A stretch of DNA of 64,000 nt from Pedobacter sp. BS3 (GTDB taxonomy: Bacteria; Bacteroidota; Bacteroidia; Sphingobacteriales; Sphingobacteriaceae): assembly GCF_008274585.1 (NCBI RefSeq), contig NZ_VTRT01000005.1, positions 349,352 through 413,351 on the forward strand, written 5' to 3'. Below are positions 1 through 8,408 of the stretch, one piece after another. Each line of letters opens with the position of its first letter. Position 1 is the stretch's first letter. Made by a program: the position numbers and the translations under genes. Below the pieces are notes generated by a model that was not told where the DNA came from, ran no database searches, and saw only the letters and a program-made list of their open reading frames with translations.

Positions 1-2
1 AA

Positions 3-920
3 ACCAGCCCGGCCGGGCACGGCTTTCAAAAAGTATTTACACTGCGGGTAAATTCAGAGTACATACTACAGGCTATGGAAGGCTCGAACAGAACCTTAGA
101 ATCCATCTGGGATCCGCCTTCACGCACCGGTACCAACGGCGCTTTTCCGTACCAGGAAATGGTAGATGCCTTTGGTACAATTAATGGTAAGCCCATTACC
201 GAAGATGTAAAATCAGGCAGCAATCCCACCGGGTATGATGCAGCCAATCCGTATGTCAACCGTGATCCGCGGTTATCCTATTCCATTTTATATAACGAAG
301 GGCTTCGGTTAAACACCAGCAAAACCATTACGCCGGTGTATACCTATGTGGGCTCGGGAGTTGATGCATATACCACACAAAACGGTTCGCAAACCAAAAC
401 CGGTTATTACATCCGCAAAATGCTGGATGAAAATACCATCAAAAGCAGTAGTGCATCACCTACTACACAACGTTGCTTGCCTCTGATCCGGTATGCGGAG
501 ATCTTACTTAACAAAGCCGAAGCGCTGAATGAAGCTAACGATGTTCCGCCGCAGGAAGTGTATGATCTGCTGGTTCAGATCAGGAAACGTGCCGGTATAA
601 ACCCGGGAACGGATAACCTGTACGGCCTGACAGCCGGAATGAGCCAGGAGGCTATGCGTACCGTTATTCAGAATGAGCGCCGTGTGGAGCTGGCTTACGA
701 GGAGCACCGTTATTGGGATGTTCGTCGCTGGAAAATTGCCGAGAATGTATCGAATAAACCCTTGCACGGAATGAAAATAACTAAAACCGGCAGTACCTAT
801 ACGTATGAGCTGGTGAATGTAAGAACGCCGGTATTTGAAGCGCCAAAATGGTATTTGTGGCCAATACCGCAGGATGAGATCAATAAATCGCCCGACTTAC
901 AGCAAAATCCTGGTTGGTGA
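3..920 (+). CDS. SusD/RagB-like outer-membrane lipoprotein, 5'-truncated by window edge
   Basis: C-terminal part of a SusD-family glycan-binding lipoprotein. The frame is open from base 3 to the TGA ending at 920, so the gene begins outside the window; the ATG at 75 is internal. Family signs are WDPPSRTGTNGAFPYQEMVDAF (split here as WDPPSRTG and AFPYQEMVDAF), the TPR-like stretch RYAEILLNKAEALNE, the ERRVELAYEEHRYWDVRRWK block, and the C-terminal ending LQQNPGW. SusD proteins cap a SusC porin on the cell surface and capture oligosaccharides. It is followed by a hairpin at 927-959 and then by two lipoproteins and two GH10 genes on the same strand. The family is clear from sequence; the substrate is inferred only from the GH10 neighbours. 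Confidence 0.93.
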   Translation, partial: TSPAGHGFQKVFTLRVNSEYILQAMEGSNRTLESIWDPPSRTGTNGAFPYQEMVDAFGTINGKPITEDVKSGSNPTGYDAANPYVNRDPRLSYSILYNEGLRLNTSKTITPVYTYVGSGVDAYTTQNGSQTKTGYYIRKMLDENTIKSSSASPTTQRCLPLIRYAEILLNKAEALNEANDVPPQEVYDLLVQIRKRAGINPGTDNLYGLTAGMSQEAMRTVIQNERRVELAYEEHRYWDVRRWKIAENVSNKPLHGMKITKTGSTYTYELVNVRTPVFEAPKWYLWPIPQDEINKSPDLQQNPGW

Positions 921-926
921 TCATTG

Positions 927-959
927 CCGGATGGGCTGCTGTAAAAAGGGCCCATCCGG
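927..959 (+). terminator. Intergenic hairpin after the SusD gene
   Basis: A perfect 10-bp stem, CCGGATGGGC at 927-936 pairing with GCCCATCCGG at 950-959, with a 13-nt loop. No long T run follows, so it may be an mRNA-processing or attenuation hairpin within a PUL operon rather than a full terminator. Confidence 0.55.
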
Positions 960-986
960 ATTTAACCACCATAAACATATAACGGA

Positions 987-1028
987 ATGAAACAGCTTAA
1001 TACCTGGTTTTTAAAATCTGAGTTATGA
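987..1028 (+). other. Possible 13-codon leader ORF coupled to the next gene
   Basis: ATG at 987 opens a 13-codon frame (MKQLNTWFLKSEL) whose TGA overlaps the ATG of the lipoprotein gene at 1025 in an ATGA arrangement. The overlap would allow translational coupling. It may be chance; nothing else supports it. Confidence 0.2.
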
Positions 1029-2488
1029 AATTAAAAAAATTTACACTGCTATTGATTGCAATGCTTTGCGGAGCATTGTTTAATGCCTGCGAAAAAGATT
1101 ATCCGGGAATACCGCTTAATATTGCATCGGTCAAATTCGATAAGGCATCGTATACCATTGAGAAAGGGTCTGTTGAGGCGTTGAAAGTTACATTGCCTTT
1201 ATCATTACCCCTGGAAGAAGCCGGCAGCGTGGTTATTAATGTAGATAATGCCAGTACGGCAACCGGCGCAGACTTTACCACAGATCCCGGTATATCTTCG
1301 GGCGCTATCACGCTGAATCTTGAAAAAGGAGCTTTAGAAGCATCCTTTACGGTTACCTCATCGGGTAATTTTGATGAGAATAAGACCCTCATCTTTAAAA
1401 TAGCCTCTGCTACCGGCGGTATCAAGCTGGCTAATGCCGGTACCGTAGCCACCATTAACATGATGGGTAACAACCCAACCATCCCGGAAATAATTATCTC
1501 TGCTAACAGCCTGGCAGATTTTGGCAGCGTAAGAAACGGTGAAGTTTCCGCCTCAAAATCATATACGGTACGAGGGTCGGCATTGAGTTCAAATATCCTG
1601 GTAGTTGCTTCCGATAACTTTGAGGTATCATTAAATAATACCACATTCAGTAAAACGGTAACTATTGATTACCATACGGCAAGCACCACACCTGTGGCCG
1701 TATTTGTGCGCTTTGCACCGGCCAGCGGGCAAAATAAGGTGCTGAATGGTACTATTGTTAACTATTCGACCGGCGTTATTGAGAAGAATGTAGTGGTAAG
1801 CGGCCGTGAGACCGGTAACGTGGTTGCGGGAGGCTCGCTTCTTTTGAATGAAGATTTTGATTATGGCGCATCGGCAGGCAATCTTAAAGATGTGGCCGGC
1901 AGCAACTGGGCCGTATTCTCCGGATCTACTGTTCCTGTAAAATATGTTACAACCGGCCTGACCTTTAGCGGCTATGCCGGTTCAGGTACAGGCGGTGCTG
2001 CTTCTTCCGAAAATGGAAAAGAGTCCAGAGAGGACATGTTCAGAACATTTGCTTCGCAAAATTCGGGAACCATTTATGTGGCCCAGCTGATCAATGTTGC
2101 GGCTGCCGGAAGCGGCGATTTCTTTACCTCACTACGGGATGGTACGGCATATATTAACCGCTTATATGTTAAGGATAATGGCGGCAGCGCAGCGTTCGGG
2201 CTCGGTAAAAGTTCAGCAACCACCGCTTATGCGCCTGTAGCCTGCAGCTATGGCACTACTTATCTGGTTGTCACCAAATATGATTTTACATCCGGGGTAT
2301 CATCCCTGTTTGTCTTTGCCGATGCCCCACCGGAAACAGAGCCGGAACCTGCGGCTACAACAGATGTGGGAAGTGGCCCTGCTCAGGTTGGTGATGTGAT
2401 CATCAGGCAAAATACAACAGTGCCCCTGTCTGTAACACTGGATGGAATCCGGGTTGCTACCTCGTGGTCAGAAGTCATCGGGTTATAA
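1025..2488 (+). CDS. Surface lipoprotein with Calx-beta-like and C-terminal beta-sandwich modules
   Basis: 487 residues. A Sec lipoprotein signal ends at Cys22 (ALFNAC). Residues about 33-150 resemble a Calx-beta domain (VKFDKASYTIEKG, then GADFTT and the repeated strand pattern ending in VATINMMGN). Residues about 155-260 form an Ig-like module (LADFGSVRNGE, VRFAPASGQN). Residues about 270-487 look like a LamG-like beta-sandwich. The protein is probably a surface glycan-binding protein working with the preceding SusD, in the position usually taken by SusE/F-like proteins. The gene at 2521 is a full-length paralogue with the same domain order. No catalytic motif is seen, and the function is inferred from architecture and position. 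Confidence 0.8.
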   Translation: MKLKKFTLLLIAMLCGALFNACEKDYPGIPLNIASVKFDKASYTIEKGSVEALKVTLPLSLPLEEAGSVVINVDNASTATGADFTTDPGISSGAITLNLEKGALEASFTVTSSGNFDENKTLIFKIASATGGIKLANAGTVATINMMGNNPTIPEIIISANSLADFGSVRNGEVSASKSYTVRGSALSSNILVVASDNFEVSLNNTTFSKTVTIDYHTASTTPVAVFVRFAPASGQNKVLNGTIVNYSTGVIEKNVVVSGRETGNVVAGGSLLLNEDFDYGASAGNLKDVAGSNWAVFSGSTVPVKYVTTGLTFSGYAGSGTGGAASSENGKESREDMFRTFASQNSGTIYVAQLINVAAAGSGDFFTSLRDGTAYINRLYVKDNGGSAAFGLGKSSATTAYAPVACSYGTTYLVVTKYDFTSGVSSLFVFADAPPETEPEPAATTDVGSGPAQVGDVIIRQNTTVPLSVTLDGIRVATSWSEVIGL

Positions 2489-2520
2489 TTGGCAACAGAT
2501 ACGTTAAAATAAAAAGAACG

Positions 2521-4017
2521 ATGAATCTTAGAAAAAATTTAATATCAGGCTTTAACGCTGTGGCGTTGTCAGCGATCGTTTTATTTGCTGGAATAAGTTT
2601 CAGCTCCTGTAATGATAAGATCGAGGAAATGGAACTGATCATACCGACACGGGTTACCTTCAGCAGCAAAACATTTATTGTGGAAAAAGACAGGGCAGAA
2701 GGCTTACCCATTACCCTGACCCTGGATCATCCTTTAGAGAAAGCCGGCACGGTAACTATTCATATTGACGAAAGCAGCTCGGCGGACGGTACGCAATATA
2801 CTACCAGCCCCGAAGCTACATCGGGCGATATCGTGCTGAACCTGGATAAAGGTGCAGATACAGCTTCTTTTACAATTACTTCGGCCCACAATTTTGATGG
2901 CAATCCAACCGTAGTATTCAAAATTATAGCTACAACCGGTGGCGCTATACTGGGAGATCTGAACAGCCGTACTGCCACCGTAACCATGCGGGGTAACGAT
3001 TGGTTTATTCCCGAAATCACGGCATCGGTTACCACGCTGGACGATTTTGGAAGTGTAAATAAAGGCGCCCAGTCAGCGTCAAAATTCTACACCATTTCAG
3101 GAACTCATCTCAGGGGGCCGGTTGCCGTAACGGCGTCAGACAATTTCCTGGTATCGTTAAACGATACACAATACAGTAAAACATTAACTATTCCTACCGA
3201 TGTGCTGAGCGCACCGGCAAAGGTATATGTAAAATTTGCACCGTCAACCGGCCAGAATCAGGCGATAACAGGTTCCATAAGCAATACAACGCCTGATGCG
3301 CAAAATGTGATCATTTCGGTAAGCGGAACAGAAAGCGGCAACGTTCCTTATGTGCCCGAAGTTCCGCTTTTGAACGAGAACTTCGAGTACGGCAATGAGT
3401 CAAATTTCCTGACCCGGCTTTCGCCGGACTGGGTGGCTTATTCTGCTCCGGGATCGATACCAGTGACTTATATTACACAGGGCCTGACCTTCCCGTTATA
3501 CGGCAGCTCAGGTATCGGAGGGGCGGTAACCATTGAGCATGGCGATTTTTCACGTGAAGATATTGCCCGTGTCTTTACGCCTCAAACTACAGGCACGGTG
3601 TATGTCGCTTCGTTAATGAAGCTATCGGCTGCAGGTACCGGTGATTTCTTCTTCTCCCTGCGGGATAATTCCGGCGGCTTCTTTAACCGTTTGTATGCCA
3701 AAGACGACGGCAACGGTAAGCTGGTGTTCGGGGTGGGCAAAAATTCTTCCGCACAGTATCCTACAGCTACTTACAACTATAACACCACGTACCTGGTGGT
3801 TATTAAATACGATTTTACAGCCAAGGCGTCCAGCCTGTATATTGTTGACGGCGTTCCTACGGTGACCGAACCGGCTACGCCGACTGTCGTATCATCAACC
3901 GGAACGAATCCGACAACGCTTAATGATGTAGCCATCAGGCAGAACACCGGAGTTTTAAGCGCTACTATAGACGGTATCAGGATTGCCACCACCTGGAGAG
4001 GTGCAGTAGGCCTATAA
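2521..4017 (+). CDS. Paralogous surface lipoprotein (Calx-beta-like plus C-terminal beta-sandwich)
   Basis: 498 residues, a tandem paralogue of the preceding gene with the same three-part layout. I chose the ATG at 2521 because it gives a lipoprotein signal with lipobox Cys30 (ISFSSC); the longer frame from 2464 would overlap the upstream gene and bury the signal. Matching segments include VTFSSKTFIVEKDRAEGLPIT, shown here as VTFSSKTFIVEKD, then DFGSVNKGAQSASKFYTISG, and the end region ATIDGIRIATTW. It is probably a second surface glycan-binding protein with a slightly different ligand preference. It lies 13 bp upstream of the first GH10 gene, so co-transcription is likely. Confidence 0.8.
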   Translation: MNLRKNLISGFNAVALSAIVLFAGISFSSCNDKIEEMELIIPTRVTFSSKTFIVEKDRAEGLPITLTLDHPLEKAGTVTIHIDESSSADGTQYTTSPEATSGDIVLNLDKGADTASFTITSAHNFDGNPTVVFKIIATTGGAILGDLNSRTATVTMRGNDWFIPEITASVTTLDDFGSVNKGAQSASKFYTISGTHLRGPVAVTASDNFLVSLNDTQYSKTLTIPTDVLSAPAKVYVKFAPSTGQNQAITGSISNTTPDAQNVIISVSGTESGNVPYVPEVPLLNENFEYGNESNFLTRLSPDWVAYSAPGSIPVTYITQGLTFPLYGSSGIGGAVTIEHGDFSREDIARVFTPQTTGTVYVASLMKLSAAGTGDFFFSLRDNSGGFFNRLYAKDDGNGKLVFGVGKNSSAQYPTATYNYNTTYLVVIKYDFTAKASSLYIVDGVPTVTEPATPTVVSSTGTNPTTLNDVAIRQNTGVLSATIDGIRIATTWRGAVGL

Positions 4018-4030
4018 TCAGATCAATGTT

Positions 4031-5821
4031 ATGAAAACTATTCAAACCAATTGTTTCTATTATCTTCCAGGATTCATCCTGCTGCTCTTCTTCGCAATAT
4101 CAGGCTGTAAAGATGATACCGACCTGTTCCAGGACGGCAGCCGCTTATACATCGAAAAAGCAGATTCCGTACAATCCCTTTCGGGGAAGAACCGCGTGGA
4201 AATAAAGTTTGCCGTACCCGGCACCGATGCAGTGAGCGCTAAAATATACTGGAACAACCGGGCAAATGCTATTGAAGTCCCGGTACAGGGAGATTCCATC
4301 AAAGCGATCATTGAACCGCTGGAAGAAGGCGAATATACCTTTGAGATCATCACCTACGATGCCAAAGGCAACAGCTCCATTCCGGTAAAGATTGTAGGAA
4401 CAGCTTATGGCAGCCAGTACGCCCAAACCCTGCAAAGCAGAGCTGTGAAAGATATTCTGTATGATAACGGAACCGCCATTGTATACTGGGGAGCGGCAGA
4501 CGCAGAATCGGTAGTAACAGAAGTCAGTTATACGGATGCTTCCGGTACGGCAAAAAAGGTGAGCGTTCCATCATCGGCAGACTCTACGCTGCTGGAAAAC
4601 ATCAAACCCGGAACGCTGTACACCACCATTACCCATCACACGTTTTTCCGCCCGGTATCAGCTATCGATACCATTGCCGCCGCGTTCAAAACCGATACGG
4701 TGGTAACCGGCAGTCTGAAGGATCTGGCCAAGGCAAAGGGTATCTTGTTTGGCAGCCTGATCAGCTATGGGGGAGGCACAACGCATGGCGTTATTTACGA
4801 TGGCTCGCCCAATGGCATTTACACCAAATTGTGCAGGAGCGAGTTCAATCTTGGGCAAGCTACCTGGGGGCCAACCCGCTGGAGCATGACTCCGCCATCT
4901 AATTTTAACGATGTAAATGCAGTAATTAACTGGAGCCGGAACCAGTATGATAAAGTAGAAACCATGCTGATCACCGGCCCGAATAATTATATGCCCGACT
5001 GGTTTGATAACGGTACGTTCACGCCGCAGGAAATGGACGTGCTGCTCAAAAACCTGGTGAACGAAATTATGGACAGCAATGACAATAAATCCAAGGTTGA
5101 TGTGTGGTGCGTAGCCAATGAGCTGTTTAACGAAGACGGTACCTATCGTAATATGAAATGGAACGACATGGGCTGGGAAGATGATGCATCAGGATTAAAA
5201 GGTACCGACCAGGTTAACCTGAAACACCCGGCATTTATTGGCAAGGCGTTTCAATACTGCCGAGAAAGAACCAATGCCCTGTTAGAGCTTCGGGATTACG
5301 GTATTGAGAATGATGATCCCAAATCGCCGTCATATTATAAATACAAAGCGTTTTATCAGCTGGTAAAACACCTGAAAGCTACTAACCGACCGGTTAATGT
5401 GGTGGGCATACAGGCGCACATGATGATCGGCAAAGGTACGGCTGTGGGTACGGCTGCCAATATGAAAGCGGATGTGCCGGCGGGCAGCTATGATACCTTT
5501 AAAAAAGCGATAAAGAGATATAAAGATGCCGGACTGGATGTTTATTTAACCGAGTTGGATATTGTATCACTAATGCCAGGCTCACAGCTGCAACCCTGGA
5601 CAAAAACGCTGGCCGAACAGCAGCGTAAAGATTATTACAATGTGGTTAAAACAGCTGTTGAGGCTGGCGTTAACTTAATTTCCCTTTGGGGATTACGGGA
5701 TAATAACGATCCGGGTTGGCGGGTAGGGCAGAGTCCGTTGCTGTTTGATGAAAATTATAACAAGAAGCCGGCATATTACGGCGTACAACGGGCATTTTTC
5801 GATGCGAAAATCAACCCCTGA
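4031..5821 (+). CDS. GH10-family lipoprotein glycoside hydrolase with N-terminal DUF4998
   Basis: 596 residues. Lipoprotein signal ends at Cys26 (FAISGC). Residues about 40-235 are a DUF4998-type module (GKNRVEIKFAVPGTDAV, then YDAKGNSSIPVKIVG). Residues about 240-590 are a GH10 (beta/alpha)8 domain with the acid/base Glu364 in VANELFN and the nucleophile Glu508 in LTELDIV. GIQAH and the C-terminal WGLRDNND and KPAYYGV also fit GH10. Two usual glycone-subsite signatures are changed: the ENEMKW-type segment reads TWGPTRW, and the WH segment reads ITGPNN. Hydrolysis of a beta-linked polymer is expected, but plain xylanase activity is uncertain. A near-copy follows 13 bp downstream. Confidence 0.88.
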   Translation: MKTIQTNCFYYLPGFILLLFFAISGCKDDTDLFQDGSRLYIEKADSVQSLSGKNRVEIKFAVPGTDAVSAKIYWNNRANAIEVPVQGDSIKAIIEPLEEGEYTFEIITYDAKGNSSIPVKIVGTAYGSQYAQTLQSRAVKDILYDNGTAIVYWGAADAESVVTEVSYTDASGTAKKVSVPSSADSTLLENIKPGTLYTTITHHTFFRPVSAIDTIAAAFKTDTVVTGSLKDLAKAKGILFGSLISYGGGTTHGVIYDGSPNGIYTKLCRSEFNLGQATWGPTRWSMTPPSNFNDVNAVINWSRNQYDKVETMLITGPNNYMPDWFDNGTFTPQEMDVLLKNLVNEIMDSNDNKSKVDVWCVANELFNEDGTYRNMKWNDMGWEDDASGLKGTDQVNLKHPAFIGKAFQYCRERTNALLELRDYGIENDDPKSPSYYKYKAFYQLVKHLKATNRPVNVVGIQAHMMIGKGTAVGTAANMKADVPAGSYDTFKKAIKRYKDAGLDVYLTELDIVSLMPGSQLQPWTKTLAEQQRKDYYNVVKTAVEAGVNLISLWGLRDNNDPGWRVGQSPLLFDENYNKKPAYYGVQRAFFDAKINP

Positions 5822-5834
5822 TAAACTGATGTAC

Positions 5835-7583
5835 ATGAAAACCATTCAGGCTAACTGCTTCTGTTATCTTTCAGGATTTATCCTGCTCTTCTTCGCTATT
5901 ACAGGCTGTAAAGACGATACGGAACTGTTTAAAGACGGCAGCCGTTTGTATATCGAAAAAGCAGATTCCGTACAATCCCTTTCGGGAAAGAACCGCGTGG
6001 AAATAAAGTTTGCCGTACCCGGAACCGATGCGGTAACCGCCAAAATATATTGGAATAACCGGGCAAATGTGATGGAAGTTCCCATTGAGCAGGATTCCAT
6101 AAAAGCGATCATTGAACCGCTGGAAGAAGGCGAATATACCTTTGAGATCATCACTTACGATGCCAAAGGCAATAGCTCTATCCCTGTAAAGATTACCGGA
6201 ACGGTCTTTGGGAGCCAGTACGCCCAAACCCTGCAAAGCCGTCCGGTAAAGGATATTTTATACGATAATGGAACCGCCATTGTGTACTGGGGAGCGGCAG
6301 ACGAAGAATCCGTGTTAACGGAGGTCAATTATACAGATGCTTCCGGTGCAGCGCAAAAGGTGAATGTTCCATCATCGGCAGACTCTACGCTGCTGGAAAA
6401 CATCAAACCCGGAACGCTGTACACCACCATTACCCATCACACATTTTTCCGCCCGCTATCAGCTATCGATACCATTGCCGCCGCGTTCAAAACCGATACG
6501 GTGATAACCGGCAGTCTGAAGGATCTGGCCAAGGCAAAAGGTATTTTCTTTGGCAGCCTGATTAGTTATGGGGGAGGTGCGTCACATGGTGTGATCAACG
6601 ACGGTTCACCTAACCATATTTATACTGAGCTATGTAAAAAAGAATTCAATATCGGGCAAGCTACCTGGGGCCCCGGTCGCTGGAATAAAGATACTCCTTC
6701 CGATTTTAACGATGTAAACGCAGTAATTAACTGGAGCCGCGGACAATACGATAAGGTAACGGCCATGTTGATCACAGGTCCGGATAATTATATGCCGGCA
6801 TGGTTTACCGGTGGTACGTTTACGCCAACCGAGATGGATGCTATGCTGAAAAAGCTGGTGAATGAGATCATGGACAGCAATGATAATAAATCCAAGGTTG
6901 ATGTGTGGAACGTGGCAAACGAATTGTTTAACAACGACGGCACCTACCGGGATATGAAGTGGGACGATATGGGCTGGGAAGATGATGCGTCAGGATTAAA
7001 AGGTACCGACCAGGTTAACCTGAAACATCCGGTGTTTATCGGAAAAGCGTTTCAATATTGCCGCGAAAAAACAAATGCCCTGTTAGAGCTTCGGGATTAC
7101 GGTATGGAAAACGGCGATCCGAGCGACCGGTATTATACGAAGTACAAAGCCTTTTATCAATTAATAAAGCATTTAAAAGCGACAAATCGTCCGATAGATG
7201 TTGTAGGTATTCAGGGCCACATGACCATTGGGGCGTCATACCCGAACGGTTATGATACTTTCATGAAAACCGTAAAGAAATTTAAAGACGCCGGAGTTGA
7301 TGTTCATATTACAGAACTAGACATCGTTTCTGCCAAGGTTAATTCGCAGCCGCAGCCCTGGACTAAAGCGCTTGCAGATCAGCAACGCAAAGACTATTAT
7401 GATGTTGTAACGGCAGCGCTTAAAAGCGGTGTTAATTTAATCTCCCTTTGGGGATTAAGGGATAATAATGACCCCAACTGGATGTACGGACAGGCGCCGT
7501 TATTGTATGATGAAAATTACCACAAAAAACCGGCATATTATGGCGTGCAACGGGCGTTATTTGATGCCATAGCGAACAAATAA
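5835..7583 (+). CDS. Second GH10-family lipoprotein glycoside hydrolase, tandem duplicate
   Basis: 582 residues from the ATG at 5835, chosen because MKTIQANCF matches the MKTIQTNCF start of the preceding paralogue; longer frames run back into that gene. Lipobox Cys25 (FAITGC), a DUF4998-type module, then GH10 with acid/base Glu363 (VANELFNND) and nucleophile Glu494 (ITELDIV). The same departures from canonical GH10 occur (TWGPGRW; ITGPDN). The first 650 bases are nearly identical to the upstream copy, while the catalytic half has drifted, including a shorter loop after GIQGHM. Probably two surface enzymes with related but non-identical specificity. Confidence 0.88.
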   Translation: MKTIQANCFCYLSGFILLFFAITGCKDDTELFKDGSRLYIEKADSVQSLSGKNRVEIKFAVPGTDAVTAKIYWNNRANVMEVPIEQDSIKAIIEPLEEGEYTFEIITYDAKGNSSIPVKITGTVFGSQYAQTLQSRPVKDILYDNGTAIVYWGAADEESVLTEVNYTDASGAAQKVNVPSSADSTLLENIKPGTLYTTITHHTFFRPLSAIDTIAAAFKTDTVITGSLKDLAKAKGIFFGSLISYGGGASHGVINDGSPNHIYTELCKKEFNIGQATWGPGRWNKDTPSDFNDVNAVINWSRGQYDKVTAMLITGPDNYMPAWFTGGTFTPTEMDAMLKKLVNEIMDSNDNKSKVDVWNVANELFNNDGTYRDMKWDDMGWEDDASGLKGTDQVNLKHPVFIGKAFQYCREKTNALLELRDYGMENGDPSDRYYTKYKAFYQLIKHLKATNRPIDVVGIQGHMTIGASYPNGYDTFMKTVKKFKDAGVDVHITELDIVSAKVNSQPQPWTKALADQQRKDYYDVVTAALKSGVNLISLWGLRDNNDPNWMYGQAPLLYDENYHKKPAYYGVQRALFDAIANK

Positions 7584-7619
7584 ATCTAAGTTTGATTAAT
7601 AATTGTATGCATTCGTTAT

Positions 7620-7773
7620 TAACGGGTGCATACTTTTTGCTTGCGCCCGTTTCCTAACGGGTGCATATTTATCTGGCGTTTGTAACGCCGTATTTTCAGG
7701 AAAGTTTTAAAACTTTTCTGCTATTCTAAGGCTTAAGTTATCCAGTGCTCAATACCCAGCTGAAACTTAAGCC
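7620..7773. terminator. Stack of inverted repeats between convergent genes
   Basis: This gap separates the plus-strand GH10 gene from the minus-strand toxin pseudogene. It holds the direct repeat TAACGGGTGCATA at 7620-7632 and 7655-7667, with a complementary GCGCCCGTT between them; a GGCGTT/AACGCC stem at 7675-7689; an AAAGTTTTAAAACTTT palindrome near 7702; and a perfect 10-bp stem GGCTTAAGTT (7730-7739) / AACTTAAGCC (7764-7773). It is best read as a bidirectional termination region. Confidence 0.55.
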
Positions 7774-7789
7774 AGAGTTTTGGTAGATA

Positions 7790-8136
7790 TTACTCCAATA
7801 TCCTAATCCTCTCTGGCTCGAGAATTAAAAAGGAATATTCTTCTAATAATTTTATTATCGCCGAGGCGTTACGTTCAAAATATGATTTTAGTTCCTTTAA
7901 TCGCATATTGCCCAACTTTACGAAAACAAGCTTATGTGGTTTTCTTGAGCTTATGTAAGAATAATAAAAGTCAGAATCCTTAGTGATTAATATATATTCC
8001 TCTAAAATAGATAGCATATTAGTATTACTATCAGTGGTAGTATTTCCTGCTTCAAGCATCGATGTGTGAACAACTCATGTCCGTTAAAGAAAGATGCTAA
8101 CGAAGCTGGTAAATGTGCATCAATGAGAAATTTCAT
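7790..8136 (-). pseudogene. DUF5615 PIN-like toxin, frameshifted
   Basis: On the minus strand the gene starts at 8136 with MKFLIDAHLPASLASFFNG, a typical DUF5615 (Mut7-C/PIN-like) N-terminus with the early Asp. The rest of the family pattern (ITKDSDFYYSYI, LVFVKLGNMRLKELK) sits in another frame, from about 8059 to 7790. The break falls near 8062-8070: losing one base in GAGTTGTTCAC would explain why GHEL and VHTSMLEAGN are out of frame. The ATG overlaps the TGA of the DUF433 antitoxin gene (8133-8136), the normal operon layout. These pairs act as type II toxin-antitoxin modules; here the toxin is presumably inactive. Confidence 0.75.
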
Positions 8137-8366
8137 GCCGCCGGCACTTCGATATCTTTAAGTTTCATGGATGCCGATGCGTAAGCAATACAGGCAAGAA
8201 TATCCTCACGTTGTAAGTCTTTGAACTCGCTTAAAAGCTCATCGATACTATCGCCACCCGCGAGATATTCCAACATTGACTCCACAAGATACCTGGTGTT
8301 TCTGATAGTTGGCTTTCCGTGTCCAACCTCAGGGTTAATGGTTATACGAGACAAAAGGTTATCCAT
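8133..8366 (-). CDS. DUF433 family antitoxin-like protein
   Basis: 77 residues, intact. The sequence ITINPEVGHGKPTIRNTRY followed by VESMLEYLAGGDSIDELL is the DUF433 signature: a small winged-helix-like protein that commonly precedes a DUF5615 toxin. The first gene of the minus-strand pair, it overlaps the toxin start by 4 bases (ATGA). It probably binds its own promoter and the toxin. Its partner is frameshifted, so it may be an orphan antitoxin. Confidence 0.8.
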   Translation of the reverse strand: MDNLLSRITINPEVGHGKPTIRNTRYLVESMLEYLAGGDSIDELLSEFKDLQREDILACIAYASASMKLKDIEVPAA

Positions 8367-8408
8367 GACTTAAATATACAAATATAGTGTATATAAAACG
8401 AAATATCC

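Noticed and set aside
1099..1644. 181-codon minus-strand ORF inside the first lipoprotein gene
   Set aside because: Antisense shadow of a clear lipoprotein gene; no family pattern.
2464..2520. Longer start for the second lipoprotein gene
   Set aside because: It overlaps the upstream gene and places the lipoprotein signal internally.
5745..5834. Longer start for the second GH10 gene
   Set aside because: It overlaps the end of the first GH10 gene; the paralogue starts with the same MKTIQ sequence found at 5835.
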